A stretch of 32,493 nt of DNA, taken from NCBI GenBank assembly GCA_038063315.1, contig JBBTVI010000045.1, positions 1 to 32,493 on the forward strand, given 5' to 3'. The position numbers were made by a program, and so were the translations under genes. A model generated the notes under the pieces. That model did no database searches. It worked only from the letters and a program-made list of their open reading frames with translations, and was not told where the DNA came from. How positions within the stretch are numbered: position 1 is the first letter of the stretch; the number at the start of each line of letters is the position of its first letter. The DNA is from JBBTVI01 sp038063315. GTDB lineage: Bacteria > Patescibacteriota > Minisyncoccia > Sungbacterales > HO2-52-23. Shown one piece after another: positions 1 to 7,716 of the stretch.

Positions 1-33
1 GGGTCGCTCGCAATGACACCTGTGAGGGATTAC
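1..33 (+). repeat. Family A repeat, right-end fragment
   Basis: The window opens inside a copy of the dispersed family A element. The visible part is the GGTCGCTCGCAATGAC core end followed by CCTGTGAGGGATTAC, which is the inverted form of the family's outer terminal repeat (GTAACCCCTCACAG type). The left part lies outside the window. Confidence 0.8.
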
Positions 34-134
34 TTTTTGTGCGGTTGACGCTTGCGCTCAAGAAAGGTTACAAATAGAATGTGGTTCCTTAACAGAACGT
101 TATTCGATAATAACAGAGTCAAGCAGGAGAATCG

Positions 135-1805
135 GTGATGATTTTTCAAGATGCGGTGCGGACCGTGCTGCCGGTATGCAGCGGTCAGAAGCGCGTGCGT
201 TCATTTATAGCCGGCGAGTGGGTGTGGGGATATGGGAATGAATACGTCTCCATTGTGAATCCCGCCACAGAGGAGCGGCTTGCGATCGTATGCGATGTTG
301 CTTCCTGCGAGCTAGACGCCGCATTCAGCGCGGCGCGCGATGCGCAGGAACACTGGTACTTTGAAGTGACGCAAGAAGAGAAAGAGCGGGTATTTCGGCG
401 CGTTGCAGCGCTTCTCGAGGAGTGCCGCGGCCCGCTCGCGTGGGTCTTAATCCAGGAAGGAGGGAAGCTTTGGAAGTGGGCCGACGCCGAAGTACAGGAA
501 GCGATTGATACGGTATGGCACTATCACGGAGAGATTGGTCGGATGTACGGGCGCCAGATTCCGTGCCAGATGCCGGATAAGATGGCATTTACCCTACGGC
601 GTCCGTATGGCGTGATCCTCGGAATCACGCCATGGAATTTCCCGCTCGCGGTGCCATCGTGGAAGATATTTATGGCACTGGCGGGAGGAAACGCGATTAT
701 AGTCAAGGGCGCGGAGCAGACGCCGACGACGCTCTCGCTCCTCTGCTATCTAGTCGAGCGTGCGATGATTGATGAATTTGGCGCGACCAAGGCGCGGCGT
801 CTTTCCTCGATACTTCAGGCGATCCATGGCAAGGGAGAGACGGTCGGCGCCTATGCGCTCGAGCACGGCGCATACGACAAAGTACTTTTTACCGGAGGGA
901 GCGAGACCGGCGCAATAGTTGCGGCCGCAGCAGGTCGGCGGAGAAAACCGGTTGAACTCGAACTCGGCGGGCACGGAGCGATGATTCTTCTGTCCGATTA
1001 CCCCATGGATCGGGCGGTGGACGAAGCGATTACCGCGAATTTGGGGGATAGCGGCCAACGGTGCGTCTCCGCGCGCGCGGTATTTGCGGTACAAGGGAGA
1101 GCGGACGAATTCGTCGCGCGATACTGGGAGCGCGCGCGCCATGTTCGTATAGGAAATCCTGCGAATCCGGATACCGCGGTCGGGCCACTGGTGAGTAAAG
1201 AGCAGATGGAGCGCGCGCATGGCGATATTCAGCGCGCCGTCGCATCCGGCTGTCTCCAGTGTCACGGCGGATCTCCGTTTCTGGGACATGATGGATTGCG
1301 TATATGGTATCCGAATGCCGCTCCGGAAGTGTGGAGCAAGGGGTACTATTTTACTCCAACCGTCCTTCGTACAGAATCACTGGCGAATTACGCCATGCAG
1401 GAAGAAATCTTCGGTCCTGTACTCTCGGTGCAGTCGTTTTCAGACAGCAATCGGGAAGAGGCGGTGTGGAATGCAGTGAAACTCGTCAACGCTTCTCGGT
1501 ACGGATTGAGCAATGCGATTTTGACCAACCAGTTGGACCTGGCGATGAAGGCAGCGGAACGGATCAAGACCGGAATCCTCTATATCGGCCGCGGCACCAC
1601 CGGAGCAGAGGTTGGGAAACCCTTCGGCGGGATAAAAGATTCCGGGTTCGGACGGGAGGCGTTCGGTCTGGAAGAGGTCACATACGAAGAAACCGTATAT
1701 ATTGATTACCACGGCAAGCCGCGTATGGCCCAAGCCGGCGCGGAAGAAGGAACGCTTGCGCGGCTGGAGGCGGCCAAAGACGAGGGGAAGCGCGTGTTTG
1801 CGTGA
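135..1805 (+). CDS. Aldehyde dehydrogenase family protein (NAD(P)-dependent)
   Basis: A 556-residue aldehyde dehydrogenase, predicted to oxidise an aldehyde to a carboxylate in the cytoplasm. Visible family hallmarks are the cofactor/oxyanion loop TPWNFPL with Asn168, the Rossmann signature FTGGSETG (252-259), the general-base Glu276 in ELGGH, and the nucleophile Cys310 in GDSGQRCVSA. EEIFGPV lies near 420 and the C-terminal KPFGGIKDSGFGREA is present. The usual KPSE/KPAE cofactor motif reads KGAE (191-194), a Pro-to-Gly change. The length is slightly above the usual 480-520 because of extra residues near 380-400 and a charged C-terminal tail. The start is GTG at 135 with ATG at 138 as an equal alternative; AGGAG at 125-129 suits either. 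The substrate cannot be read from sequence; similarity is to the betaine/succinate-semialdehyde/pyrroline-carboxylate branch. It looks monocistronic, with a terminator downstream. Confidence 0.93.
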   Translation: MMIFQDAVRTVLPVCSGQKRVRSFIAGEWVWGYGNEYVSIVNPATEERLAIVCDVASCELDAAFSAARDAQEHWYFEVTQEEKERVFRRVAALLEECRGPLAWVLIQEGGKLWKWADAEVQEAIDTVWHYHGEIGRMYGRQIPCQMPDKMAFTLRRPYGVILGITPWNFPLAVPSWKIFMALAGGNAIIVKGAEQTPTTLSLLCYLVERAMIDEFGATKARRLSSILQAIHGKGETVGAYALEHGAYDKVLFTGGSETGAIVAAAAGRRRKPVELELGGHGAMILLSDYPMDRAVDEAITANLGDSGQRCVSARAVFAVQGRADEFVARYWERARHVRIGNPANPDTAVGPLVSKEQMERAHGDIQRAVASGCLQCHGGSPFLGHDGLRIWYPNAAPEVWSKGYYFTPTVLRTESLANYAMQEEIFGPVLSVQSFSDSNREEAVWNAVKLVNASRYGLSNAILTNQLDLAMKAAERIKTGILYIGRGTTGAEVGKPFGGIKDSGFGREAFGLEEVTYEETVYIDYHGKPRMAQAGAEEGTLARLEAAKDEGKRVFA

Positions 1806-1813
1806 TAAAGTTT

Positions 1814-1834
1814 GCGGAGGCAAATCGCCTCCGC
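1814..1834 (+). other. Perfect 8-bp hairpin just after the ALDH stop
   Basis: GCGGAGGC, a 5-nt loop and GCCTCCGC form a GC-rich hairpin 8 nt after the stop codon. No T-run follows, so it may protect the mRNA 3' end or be a small dispersed palindrome; the actual terminator lies at 1866-1891. Confidence 0.5.
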
Positions 1835-1865
1835 GACGTCAACGCCGCCCCAAAAAGTATTGAAA

Positions 1866-1891
1866 CCCCGGAAAATTATCCGGGGATTTTT
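1866..1891 (+). terminator. Rho-independent terminator after ALDH gene
   Basis: CCCCGGA and TCCGGGG pair over a 6-nt loop, followed by A and five T residues. This is a standard intrinsic terminator for the aldehyde dehydrogenase transcript. Confidence 0.85.
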
Positions 1892-1915
1892 ATTGCATTA
1901 CTATCGCTTACTATA

Positions 1916-1944
1916 TTGATTATCGTGGTGCGCTGTGATACTAT
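1916..1944 (+). promoter_or_regulatory. Candidate sigma70-type promoter for the TraB-like gene
   Basis: TTGATT (1916-1921), a 17-bp spacer and TACTAT (1939-1944) give four matches to each consensus hexamer. It lies between the upstream terminator and the TraB-like gene and would leave a leader of roughly 70 nt. Confidence 0.4.
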
Positions 1945-1978
1945 GCGATCTTGTAAGTTTGATCTTTTTCAATTCACC

Positions 1979-2014
1979 TGACAGCAACAACGTGACGCTG
2001 TCACAGAGAGGAGG
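1979..2014 (+). promoter_or_regulatory. Leader hairpins and strong SD before TraB-like gene
   Basis: TGACAGC (1979-1985) can pair with GCTGTCA (1997-2003), and GTGAC (1992-1996) with GTCAC (2000-2004), so the two hairpins are mutually exclusive. They end a few bases before AGGAGG (2009-2014), one of the few full Shine-Dalgarno sequences in the window. Translation could be modulated here, but no known riboswitch class is recognised. Confidence 0.4.
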
Positions 2015-2020
2015 GGGTGT

Positions 2021-2809
2021 ATGCTTCGCATGTATGATTGTCGGTCCGACGGTGTTTATATGCCGCTTCTTTATTATTCGCGTCAAGAGGGTCCCAAAGT
2101 GATGCTGGTGGGTATGCTGCACGCGGGCGAAAAGCCGTTTTACCAACGCGTGAACAACATATTGCAGAAGCGCGATGCGGTGATTTACGAAGAGCCGTTT
2201 GTGAGAGACGCCGAAACCATGCAGCATCTGGACGAGGAATGGCGACCGCTGCTTGAGGGTACGAATGAGGACGATGCGTTTGTGGCTGCGATTCGTATGC
2301 CCATGCCGCCGCAAAAATTTATGCGCGATCAGGGCTGGATCGAACAAGTGCGTTGCTTTGATTACTCTCAAGAACATTGGATTTCAGGCGATGGAGCATG
2401 GGGAAGGGGAAAGGCGGACGTTCGCCTTACGGAACAGACATGGCAACAAATTTACGAAAGAATTCGTACTGTCGAGAAAAAGATACGCGATGAAAAGATC
2501 CGTGCGGCAAAGTTTTTTCTGCACAAAGTTGATGTCGAATCAGCAACTGTGCGGGATTACATTTCATTTCGCCAGCTGTATGAGAAGGAGATCGAACAGA
2601 TGGTCAATCATCCGACACTGGTCTATTCTCGCGACGATATGGCGTTGGAGGTCTTTGATGAGGCGATTCGCACGCGAAGCCCGCGTTATGTCGGAATGAT
2701 ATTCGGGAATGGCCACGTGCCGCACATGGATAAGTTGTTGAGGGTGCGCGGTTTCCAATTGAAAACCGTGCAGTGGTTGCGTATTTTAACGATCACGTCG
2801 CATGAATAA
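2021..2809 (+). CDS. TraB/PrgY (TIKI/GumN superfamily)-like protein
   Basis: A 262-residue soluble protein with the two end motifs of the TraB/PrgY/TIKI group. The N-terminal motif is VGMLHAGEKPF (30-40) followed by a glutamate pair in YEEP (56-59). A YSRDDMA motif (202-208) resembles the family's RDxxMA, and the C-terminal IFGNGHVPHMDKLLRVRGF (227-245) matches the GxxHxxGxxxLLxxxGY pattern. Members of this superfamily are proposed metal-dependent peptidases or pheromone-inactivating proteins; whether this one is catalytic is unknown. The central region (100-200) is charged and helical. No signal peptide is visible. The ATG at 2021 is well supported by AGGAGG six bases upstream. It is transcribed alone, with a terminator on each side. 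Confidence 0.75.
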   Translation: MLRMYDCRSDGVYMPLLYYSRQEGPKVMLVGMLHAGEKPFYQRVNNILQKRDAVIYEEPFVRDAETMQHLDEEWRPLLEGTNEDDAFVAAIRMPMPPQKFMRDQGWIEQVRCFDYSQEHWISGDGAWGRGKADVRLTEQTWQQIYERIRTVEKKIRDEKIRAAKFFLHKVDVESATVRDYISFRQLYEKEIEQMVNHPTLVYSRDDMALEVFDEAIRTRSPRYVGMIFGNGHVPHMDKLLRVRGFQLKTVQWLRILTITSHE

Positions 2810-2840
2810 TATTGTGCGGAATTGTTTCCTTATAAGCTCT

Positions 2841-2877
2841 ATAAACGCAGGTGAGTAATCTGCGTTTATTTTATATT
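2841..2877 (+). terminator. Rho-independent terminator after TraB-like gene
   Basis: ATAAACGCAG and CTGCGTTTAT form a 10-bp stem over a 9-nt loop, followed by TTTATATT. The AT-rich stem base and T-rich tail fit an intrinsic terminator. Confidence 0.8.
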
Positions 2878-2925
2878 CGTATTGATTGTTGCATTCCATA
2901 AAAAAACCTGCTACCGTGGCGGGGT

Positions 2926-4443
2926 ATGTCGGTAACCGTCTATTCTGCGCAAGTGTCCGGGATGAATGCGCTCCCCATTGCGGTGGAGGTGGATACCACG
3001 CCCGGAATGCACGTTTTTACCATCGTCGGACTTGCGGACAAAGAGGTGCAGGAATCGCGCGAGCGGATCGGGTCGGCCATCAAAAATATCGGGGCGCTCG
3101 CCCCGCACCAAAAAAGCCAACGCGTCATCATCAATCTTGCGCCGGCCCACATCAAAAAGGAGGGGCCGGCGTTTGATTTGCCGATTGCGCTCGCCTACCT
3201 CCTCGCGTCCGGGCAGATCGCCTTTGATCCCCGAAAAATAGTGTTTCTGGGAGAACTCGGACTGGACGGACGGATCCGCCGTGTGCCCGGAGTTCTCCCC
3301 ATGGCCATTGCTATGCGGGATAACGGATTCACAACCCTCGTCGTCCCCAAAGGAAACGGAACTGAGGCCGCGCTCTGCGCCCGAATCCGGATTATTGAAA
3401 TGGAGCATCTTGCCGACGTCGTGGAGTTTCTCTCCGGACGAAGCGATCCCCCCGCAACCCCACAGACCGTCATCACGGACGACCCATCAGTCCACAGCGT
3501 CCGGCTTGAGGACATCCGCGGGCAGGAAGGCGCCAAGCGCGCGCTCCAGATCGCCGCCGCCGGAGGGCATAACCTCCTTCTCATCGGCCCGCCCGGCACC
3601 GGCAAAACGCTTCTCGCGCACGCGCTCGCCTCGATCCTCCCGCCGCTTTCTTTTGATGAAATCCTTGAAGTGACCAAAATCTATAGCATCGCGGGACTCC
3701 TCGACGAGGCGCGTCCCTTTGTCGCCGCGCGCCCCCTCCGAAAACCCCACCATACGGCGTCGCACACTTCCGTCATCGGCGGGGGAAAGTATCCGCGGCC
3801 CGGCGAGATCACGCTCGCGCACCGCGGAGTTCTGTTTCTCGATGAACTCCCCGAATTCGACCGCCGCGTCATCGAGGCGTTGCGCCAGCCCCTGGAGGAG
3901 CGCACCGTCACGGTCACGCGCGTTGAAGGAGTGGAGACGTTTCCCGCGCAATTTATCCTGGTTGCAGCAATGAATCCCTGCCCGTGCGGATACATCAACA
4001 GCAAAATAAAGGACTGCGTCTGTACGCCGGGCGCCGTGATGCGCTACACAAAAAAGATTTCTGGCCCGCTGCTTGACCGGATGGACATGACGATTGCCGT
4101 CGGACACATTGACTACGAAAAACTGGAGGCGCCGCCCGGGACCCCGTCGGAAGAAATTCGCGCGAGCGTGGCGCAGGCGCGCAAAGTCCAGACAGAGCGT
4201 TTTGCCGGACAGGGAACCCTCCTCAACTCCGAGATGAATCTCCCGACGCTTCGGAGCGTCATCCGCCTTGACGCGCCAGTGCAAGCCATCATCAAAACCG
4301 CGCATGGCAGGTGGCGCCTGTCCGCGCGCGCGTATCACCGCATTCTGAAGTTAAGCCGCACGATCGCGGACCTCGACGGATCAGAAAAAATCGGCGAGCA
4401 GCACATGACCGAGGCGTTGCAGTATAGGATGCAACAGGAGTAA
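2926..4443 (+). CDS. comM: YifB/ComM family Mg-chelatase-like AAA+ ATPase
   Basis: A 505-residue member of the YifB/ComM family, a hexameric AAA+ helicase that promotes branch migration during natural transformation in characterised bacteria. An N-terminal Lon-like/ChlI subdomain (about 1-170, with VGLADKEVQESRERI and FDLPIALA) precedes the ATPase core. The core shows Walker A GPPGTGKT (221-228), the RKPHHTASHTSVIGGG segment (272-287), Walker B VLFLDE (302-307) and the family's NPCPCGY cysteine motif (350-356). The C-terminal helical Mg-chelatase domain ends at about 505. Length is normal for the family. A small hairpin resembling family C repeats follows the stop. The nearby pilin-like gene block makes a role in DNA uptake plausible, but this is inference. 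No clear Shine-Dalgarno precedes ATG 2926, although GGCGGGG lies just upstream. Confidence 0.93.
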   Translation: MSVTVYSAQVSGMNALPIAVEVDTTPGMHVFTIVGLADKEVQESRERIGSAIKNIGALAPHQKSQRVIINLAPAHIKKEGPAFDLPIALAYLLASGQIAFDPRKIVFLGELGLDGRIRRVPGVLPMAIAMRDNGFTTLVVPKGNGTEAALCARIRIIEMEHLADVVEFLSGRSDPPATPQTVITDDPSVHSVRLEDIRGQEGAKRALQIAAAGGHNLLLIGPPGTGKTLLAHALASILPPLSFDEILEVTKIYSIAGLLDEARPFVAARPLRKPHHTASHTSVIGGGKYPRPGEITLAHRGVLFLDELPEFDRRVIEALRQPLEERTVTVTRVEGVETFPAQFILVAAMNPCPCGYINSKIKDCVCTPGAVMRYTKKISGPLLDRMDMTIAVGHIDYEKLEAPPGTPSEEIRASVAQARKVQTERFAGQGTLLNSEMNLPTLRSVIRLDAPVQAIIKTAHGRWRLSARAYHRILKLSRTIADLDGSEKIGEQHMTEALQYRMQQE

Positions 4444-4451
4444 GACATCTA

Positions 4452-4476
4452 TTATGGAAATTCTTCAAATCCATAA
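4452..4476 (+). repeat. Short family C-like hairpin
   Basis: TTATGGA and TCCATAA pair around an 11-nt loop directly after comM. The words match the ATTATGGA/TCCATAAT words of the longer family C elements elsewhere in the window, so this looks like a decayed copy. Confidence 0.45.
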
Positions 4477-4493
4477 CATAAGTCCTACAATCA

Positions 4494-4748
4494 TCACATT
4501 TTTTGGCCTCGGATTTTTGTGAGAACGTCCGATGGAAATGTATAGACGGTGCGTTTTTGCGTGCGGTGACGCTCCTCGGCCAGCACGACGAGCTTCGTGA
4601 CTAAAGCGACATTCGATACTCCCATTTTGCGCCAATTGTGGTGATACAAACTACAGGGATACGCGGCCTCCCGCGGGAGATGAACGATCAAGGAAATGCA
4701 CCACTGCTGTTTGTGTTGTACGGTCTTTGCGCAAAAAGGCCCATTCAA
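4494..4748 (-). CDS. Possible small protein, unrecognised
   Basis: An 84-codon open frame in an otherwise gene-poor gap between comM and ddl. The second half of the product (from about residue 40) is well mixed and basic, with no low-complexity sequence; the first half contains several cysteines and histidines. I recognise no domain, signal peptide or membrane helix. No Shine-Dalgarno is visible before the ATG. It could be a genuine small gene, an internal start at Met41 (a 44-residue product), or a remnant of a lost gene. Confidence 0.3.
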   Translation of the reverse strand: MNGPFCAKTVQHKQQWCISLIVHLPREAAYPCSLYHHNWRKMGVSNVALVTKLVVLAEERHRTQKRTVYTFPSDVLTKIRGQKM

Positions 4749-4780
4749 TAATGATTTTTCAGACGGTTTCTAATCCAAAG

Positions 4781-4816
4781 AAAAAGCCCGCCAAAGCTCC
4801 GAAAGAAGATGGCGGG
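4781..4816 (-). terminator. Minus-strand intrinsic terminator downstream of ddl
   Basis: On the minus strand CCCGCC and GGCGGG pair across an 18-nt loop and are followed by C and five T residues. It could end the rpsA-ddl direction of transcription about 240 bp past the ddl stop. The long loop lowers confidence. Confidence 0.5.
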
Positions 4817-5053
4817 GGAGCTGCTGTCTAGATTACGTCCCGAAGCCTGGTTCGTCCAAGGCCTCGAATACCTCCGATGCTGTCACGACACAGCCCCCTT
4901 CTTTTCTCATGTGTGGCGACAAAGGACTAATGGTCAAAAGAGTACATGTTTGATACGGATTCGTCAAATTTTTGGGGTGAAAGATGCTGAGGCGCATGCA
5001 TTGGGCGTTTATCCGGCGCAATATAAATTATTTATTGCGGAGGTGCACACCGA
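4817..5053. other. Gap with no supported gene
   Basis: This stretch between the minus-strand terminator and the ddl stop has open frames on both strands: an 82-codon plus frame at 4809-5057 and a 62-codon minus frame at 4833-5021. Neither has a ribosome-binding site or a recognisable domain. The last 35 codons of the plus frame look protein-like and may be a remnant. The region may be decayed coding DNA. Confidence 0.4.
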
Positions 5054-6148
5054 TTAACGGGAGCTTTTTAGTTTTTTCTCGCGGTTGAATCGTTCGACGG
5101 CCAGGTCAATCAATCTGTCCAGAAGCGCCGAATAGGACAGTCCGCTCGCCTCCCACAGTTTGGGGTACATGCTGATTGCGGTAAACCCGGGAATCGTGTT
5201 GATCTCGTTGACCAAAAGTTCGCCGTTCGGTTTGAGGAAAAAATCCACGCGGGCCATGCCCTCGCAATTGAGCGCTTTGAATGTCTCGATCGCCATTTTT
5301 TGAACCGTCCGGACTGTACGAGCGGGAATTTTTGCGGGGATATCAACACGGGCGCCATCGGGGTCGGTGTATTTGGCGTCGTATGAATAAAATTCGTGCG
5401 TCGGAATAACCTCGCCGGGCAGTGACGCGGCGGGATCTTCATTGCCCAAAACCGAGCATTCTATTTCTCTCCCCGCTATCTCTTCTTCGATTAAAATTTT
5501 AGAATCGTACTGGAATGCCCGTTTTACCGCAGTCGCGAGTTCTCCTCTGTTTTTTGTCTTTTCGACGCCGATGGAAGAGCCAAGATTTGCGGGTTTAACA
5601 AAAACCGGGAGGCCCAAGGTGCGGATAATGTGGCGAAAGGATATTTTATCACGGTCTCGGATGGTGACGAATTTGGCCGTCGGGATTTCCGCATCCCTTA
5701 AAAGGCGTTTCATGACGTCTTTATCCATGCCGACCGCAGAGCCGAGGATGCCCGCGCCGACAAAAGGCAGGCCCGCGATGCGAAGGAGCCCTTGCATGCT
5801 GCCGTCTTCGCCGTAGGGTCCGTGCAGTACGGGAAATATAACATTGGCGTTTCCCGCCGCGCCGCGGACATCAGCGTTTTCAAGCGCAGTTGAACCGCGA
5901 ACCGCCATACTGGGTCTGCTATGCGGTGCAATCAGTTTTTTGGCGCTCGCGCTGCGACTCGGGTCTAAGAGGCGCGTGGCATCCGCGTCGAAGAGCCACT
6001 GTCCGGATTTATCAATGCCGATGAGGACAACGTCGTATTTCTTTTTGTCCAACGCGTCAATGATATTCCGCGCCGATTGAAGCGAGATCTCGTGCTCGGC
6101 TGATTTTCCTCCGAAGATGACACCTATTTTTGTTTTCTTCCTGGGCAT
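5054..6148 (-). CDS. ddl: D-alanine--D-alanine ligase
   Basis: A 364-residue ATP-grasp ligase that joins two D-alanines for peptidoglycan precursor synthesis in the cytoplasm. The N-terminal domain carries FGGKSAEHEIS (12-22) with the substrate Glu20, and the hinge shows VLHGPYGEDGSMQG (107-120). The ATP-grasp domain contains FVKPANLGSSIGVEK (183-197), the EEEIAGREIECSVLG segment (221-235) and the metal-binding VDFFLKPNGELLVNEINTIPGFT (301-323). FYSYDAKY (253-260) matches the tyrosine-containing omega loop of D-Ala:D-Ala enzymes rather than D-Ala:D-lactate ligases. Length is typical of the DdlA type. It lies 75 bp downstream of rpsA on the same strand, but a hairpin with a T-rich tail separates the two. 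No Shine-Dalgarno is seen before the ATG. Confidence 0.96.
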   Translation of the reverse strand: MPRKKTKIGVIFGGKSAEHEISLQSARNIIDALDKKKYDVVLIGIDKSGQWLFDADATRLLDPSRSASAKKLIAPHSRPSMAVRGSTALENADVRGAAGNANVIFPVLHGPYGEDGSMQGLLRIAGLPFVGAGILGSAVGMDKDVMKRLLRDAEIPTAKFVTIRDRDKISFRHIIRTLGLPVFVKPANLGSSIGVEKTKNRGELATAVKRAFQYDSKILIEEEIAGREIECSVLGNEDPAASLPGEVIPTHEFYSYDAKYTDPDGARVDIPAKIPARTVRTVQKMAIETFKALNCEGMARVDFFLKPNGELLVNEINTIPGFTAISMYPKLWEASGLSYSALLDRLIDLAVERFNREKKLKSSR

Positions 6149-6150
6149 TG

Positions 6151-6179
6151 ATAAAACAAAACCACGGCCGCAGGGCCGT
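6151..6179 (-). terminator. Intrinsic terminator between rpsA and ddl (minus strand)
   Basis: Read on the minus strand, ACGGCC, a 4-nt loop and GGCCGT form a compact stem followed by GGTTTTGTTTTA. It would stop or attenuate rpsA transcripts just before the ddl start, only about 15 bp upstream of the ddl ATG. It may therefore set the rpsA:ddl ratio. Confidence 0.6.
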
Positions 6180-6223
6180 TGAGGGTATGGTGAAGGGTTA
6201 TTTATAAAAAGGCGGGAGATTTA

Positions 6224-7486
6224 TCATGCAGTTATGCCGACTGTTTCCACATTTTCCGTTGTCGGTTCAGCGGAGGAGATCGCAGCGAAAGATGCATCCG
6301 GTGCCAATTGCTCCGGAGTGACGCCGCTATCCGTCGGTGCGCCGAGGAGTATGCGATGCTGGTCCGCGTCCATGCTCAGGACGGGGAAAGTAAAGGTTTT
6401 CCCGCGCGCGACAACTGCATGCATGCGTTCCGACGATCCGAAACTCGACACATGGGAAAGGCCCTGGAGGCCGCCGGGCAGTTCGACAAACGCTCCAAAC
6501 GCGGCCAGTTTGACGACGCGTCCTTCCACCATGTCGCCCGGCCGGTATTTGTCTCCGACGAGCCGCCATGGGTCGTCCTGGAGCGCCTTGCGCGAAAGCG
6601 CGACGCGCCCCCCCTGAATGCCGATGATTTTTGCGCGCACCACGTCGCCGGGCTTGAGGAGCGCGCGCGGGTCTTCGACAAGCGTCCAGTCAATCTCGGA
6701 GATATGTATGAGCCCCTCAATATCGTCGTCGCCGAACTTGACGAATGCGCCGAAGTCCACCACGCCCGTGATGGTTCCGTCAACCGTCTCTCCGATGTTA
6801 TAGCGCGTGAGCGCCGAGCGCATCTGATCCGCGTAGATGCCTTTTTCCGTAAAAATGAGTTTCGGTTCTCTCGGGTCGAAATCAAAGACCTTCACGCGGA
6901 GGGTTGTGCCCACGAATTTTTTGAGCTCGGCCTGAATTCTTTCCTTATCCCCGCCGTCCACGCGCGGATAGTGGTTTGCAGCGAGTTGCGATGCGGGCAG
7001 AAATCCCTGGATTCCGTACACTTCAAGAATAAGGCCGCCGCGATTTGCGTCGCGTACCGGAAGATCCAGCACAGTGCCTTCCTCCTTAGCTTTTTTGAGT
7101 TCAAGCCACCGGCGGTCTTCCCCGGCCTCCCGGACGGATAATTCCACATACCCCTCTTCGTTGTCGAGTTCCACCACTTTGGCGATGATGGAGTCCCCCG
7201 GGCGGACGGCTTTGGTTGTCTCGAGGCCCGGCGCGCTTTCCCGTCCGTACATGACGCCGATGCCGCGCGCGCCTAAATCCACGTAGAGGCGCGAGCCCCG
7301 CCTTTCCAGGACCCTGCCCTCAACGAGTTCTCCGAGCTTCAGGAAGCCGGATGAGGACGGATGCTTTTTGAGAAGGATGTCCATCGGGAGGGAGCGCGGC
7401 GCCAGTCGCCACGGCGCATCAGTATCACCGGTTTTGTTGTTGTCGGCTATTTGAGTGTCGGAAATATCGGAAACAAGTGTATTCAT
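6224..7486 (-). CDS. rpsA: 30S ribosomal protein S1-like protein, four S1 domains
   Basis: A 420-residue RNA-binding protein with four S1 (OB-fold) domains at about 52-119, 136-214, 232-300 and 315-383, between an acidic N-terminal tail and an acidic, Ala/Thr-rich C-terminal tail. The third and fourth domains show the clearest motifs (VDGTITGVVDFGAFVKF, EGLIHISEIDW; VEGRVVKLAAFGAFVEL, GLSHVSSF). S1 domains of this order help mRNAs dock on the 30S subunit. Proteobacterial S1 has six domains; shorter four-domain forms are common in Firmicutes and CPR lineages. Because many genes here lack Shine-Dalgarno sequences, S1 may matter for initiation. The ATG lies in an AT-rich stretch with no Shine-Dalgarno. 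A family B repeat sits directly upstream and may supply the -35 hexamer. Confidence 0.88.
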   Translation of the reverse strand: MNTLVSDISDTQIADNNKTGDTDAPWRLAPRSLPMDILLKKHPSSSGFLKLGELVEGRVLERRGSRLYVDLGARGIGVMYGRESAPGLETTKAVRPGDSIIAKVVELDNEEGYVELSVREAGEDRRWLELKKAKEEGTVLDLPVRDANRGGLILEVYGIQGFLPASQLAANHYPRVDGGDKERIQAELKKFVGTTLRVKVFDFDPREPKLIFTEKGIYADQMRSALTRYNIGETVDGTITGVVDFGAFVKFGDDDIEGLIHISEIDWTLVEDPRALLKPGDVVRAKIIGIQGGRVALSRKALQDDPWRLVGDKYRPGDMVEGRVVKLAAFGAFVELPGGLQGLSHVSSFGSSERMHAVVARGKTFTFPVLSMDADQHRILLGAPTDSGVTPEQLAPDASFAAISSAEPTTENVETVGITA

Positions 7487-7497
7487 ATAGCAATGTT

Positions 7498-7525
7498 AAA
7501 ATAAAATGTCTCTTTTTTCTGTCAT
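7498..7525 (-). promoter_or_regulatory. Candidate rpsA promoter using the repeat B end as -35
   Basis: On the minus strand ATGACA (five matches to TTGACA, at 7520-7525) is the outer end of repeat B. A 16-bp spacer leads to TATTTT (7498-7503), which lies 11 nt before the rpsA ATG. The leader would be only a few bases long. Confidence 0.35.
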
Positions 7526-7600
7526 TCCCGCGCAGGCGGGAATCCAGATTTCTTTCGTCAATAAAGTAGAACCTGGACCCCCGCCTTCGCGGGGGTGACA
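7520..7600. repeat. Family B palindromic repeat (paired hairpins)
   Basis: An 81-bp element whose two 28-bp ends are imperfect inverted repeats running from TGTCA to TCCAG. Each end is itself a hairpin: TTCCCGC/GCGGGAA on the left and CCCCCGC/GCGGGGG on the right. Differences between the arms are paired, so both stems stay intact. From memory, similar TGTCATTCCCGC elements are widespread in bacterial intergenic DNA. It contains no coding capacity. Confidence 0.8.
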
Positions 7601-7678
7601 ACCAAAAGAATCTTTATTCGTTTTGTTTTTACAGGACCATAGGTCTTTTGTTATCAGGATAACGCTTATCCGTTCAAA

Positions 7679-7707
7679 TTGCAAGATGCGCGCACGCGTG
7701 GTACAAT
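7679..7707 (+). promoter_or_regulatory. Promoter for the MBL-fold gene, leaderless geometry
   Basis: TTGCAA (7679-7684), a 17-bp spacer and TACAAT (7702-7707). Only 9 nt separate the -10 box from ATG 7717, so transcription would begin within a few bases of the start codon. Confidence 0.6.
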
Positions 7708-7716
7708 AAAGCGTAC

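Noticed and set aside
6308..7141. 277-codon plus-strand frame opposite rpsA
   Set aside because: It is antisense to clear S1 domains and shows no independent signal.
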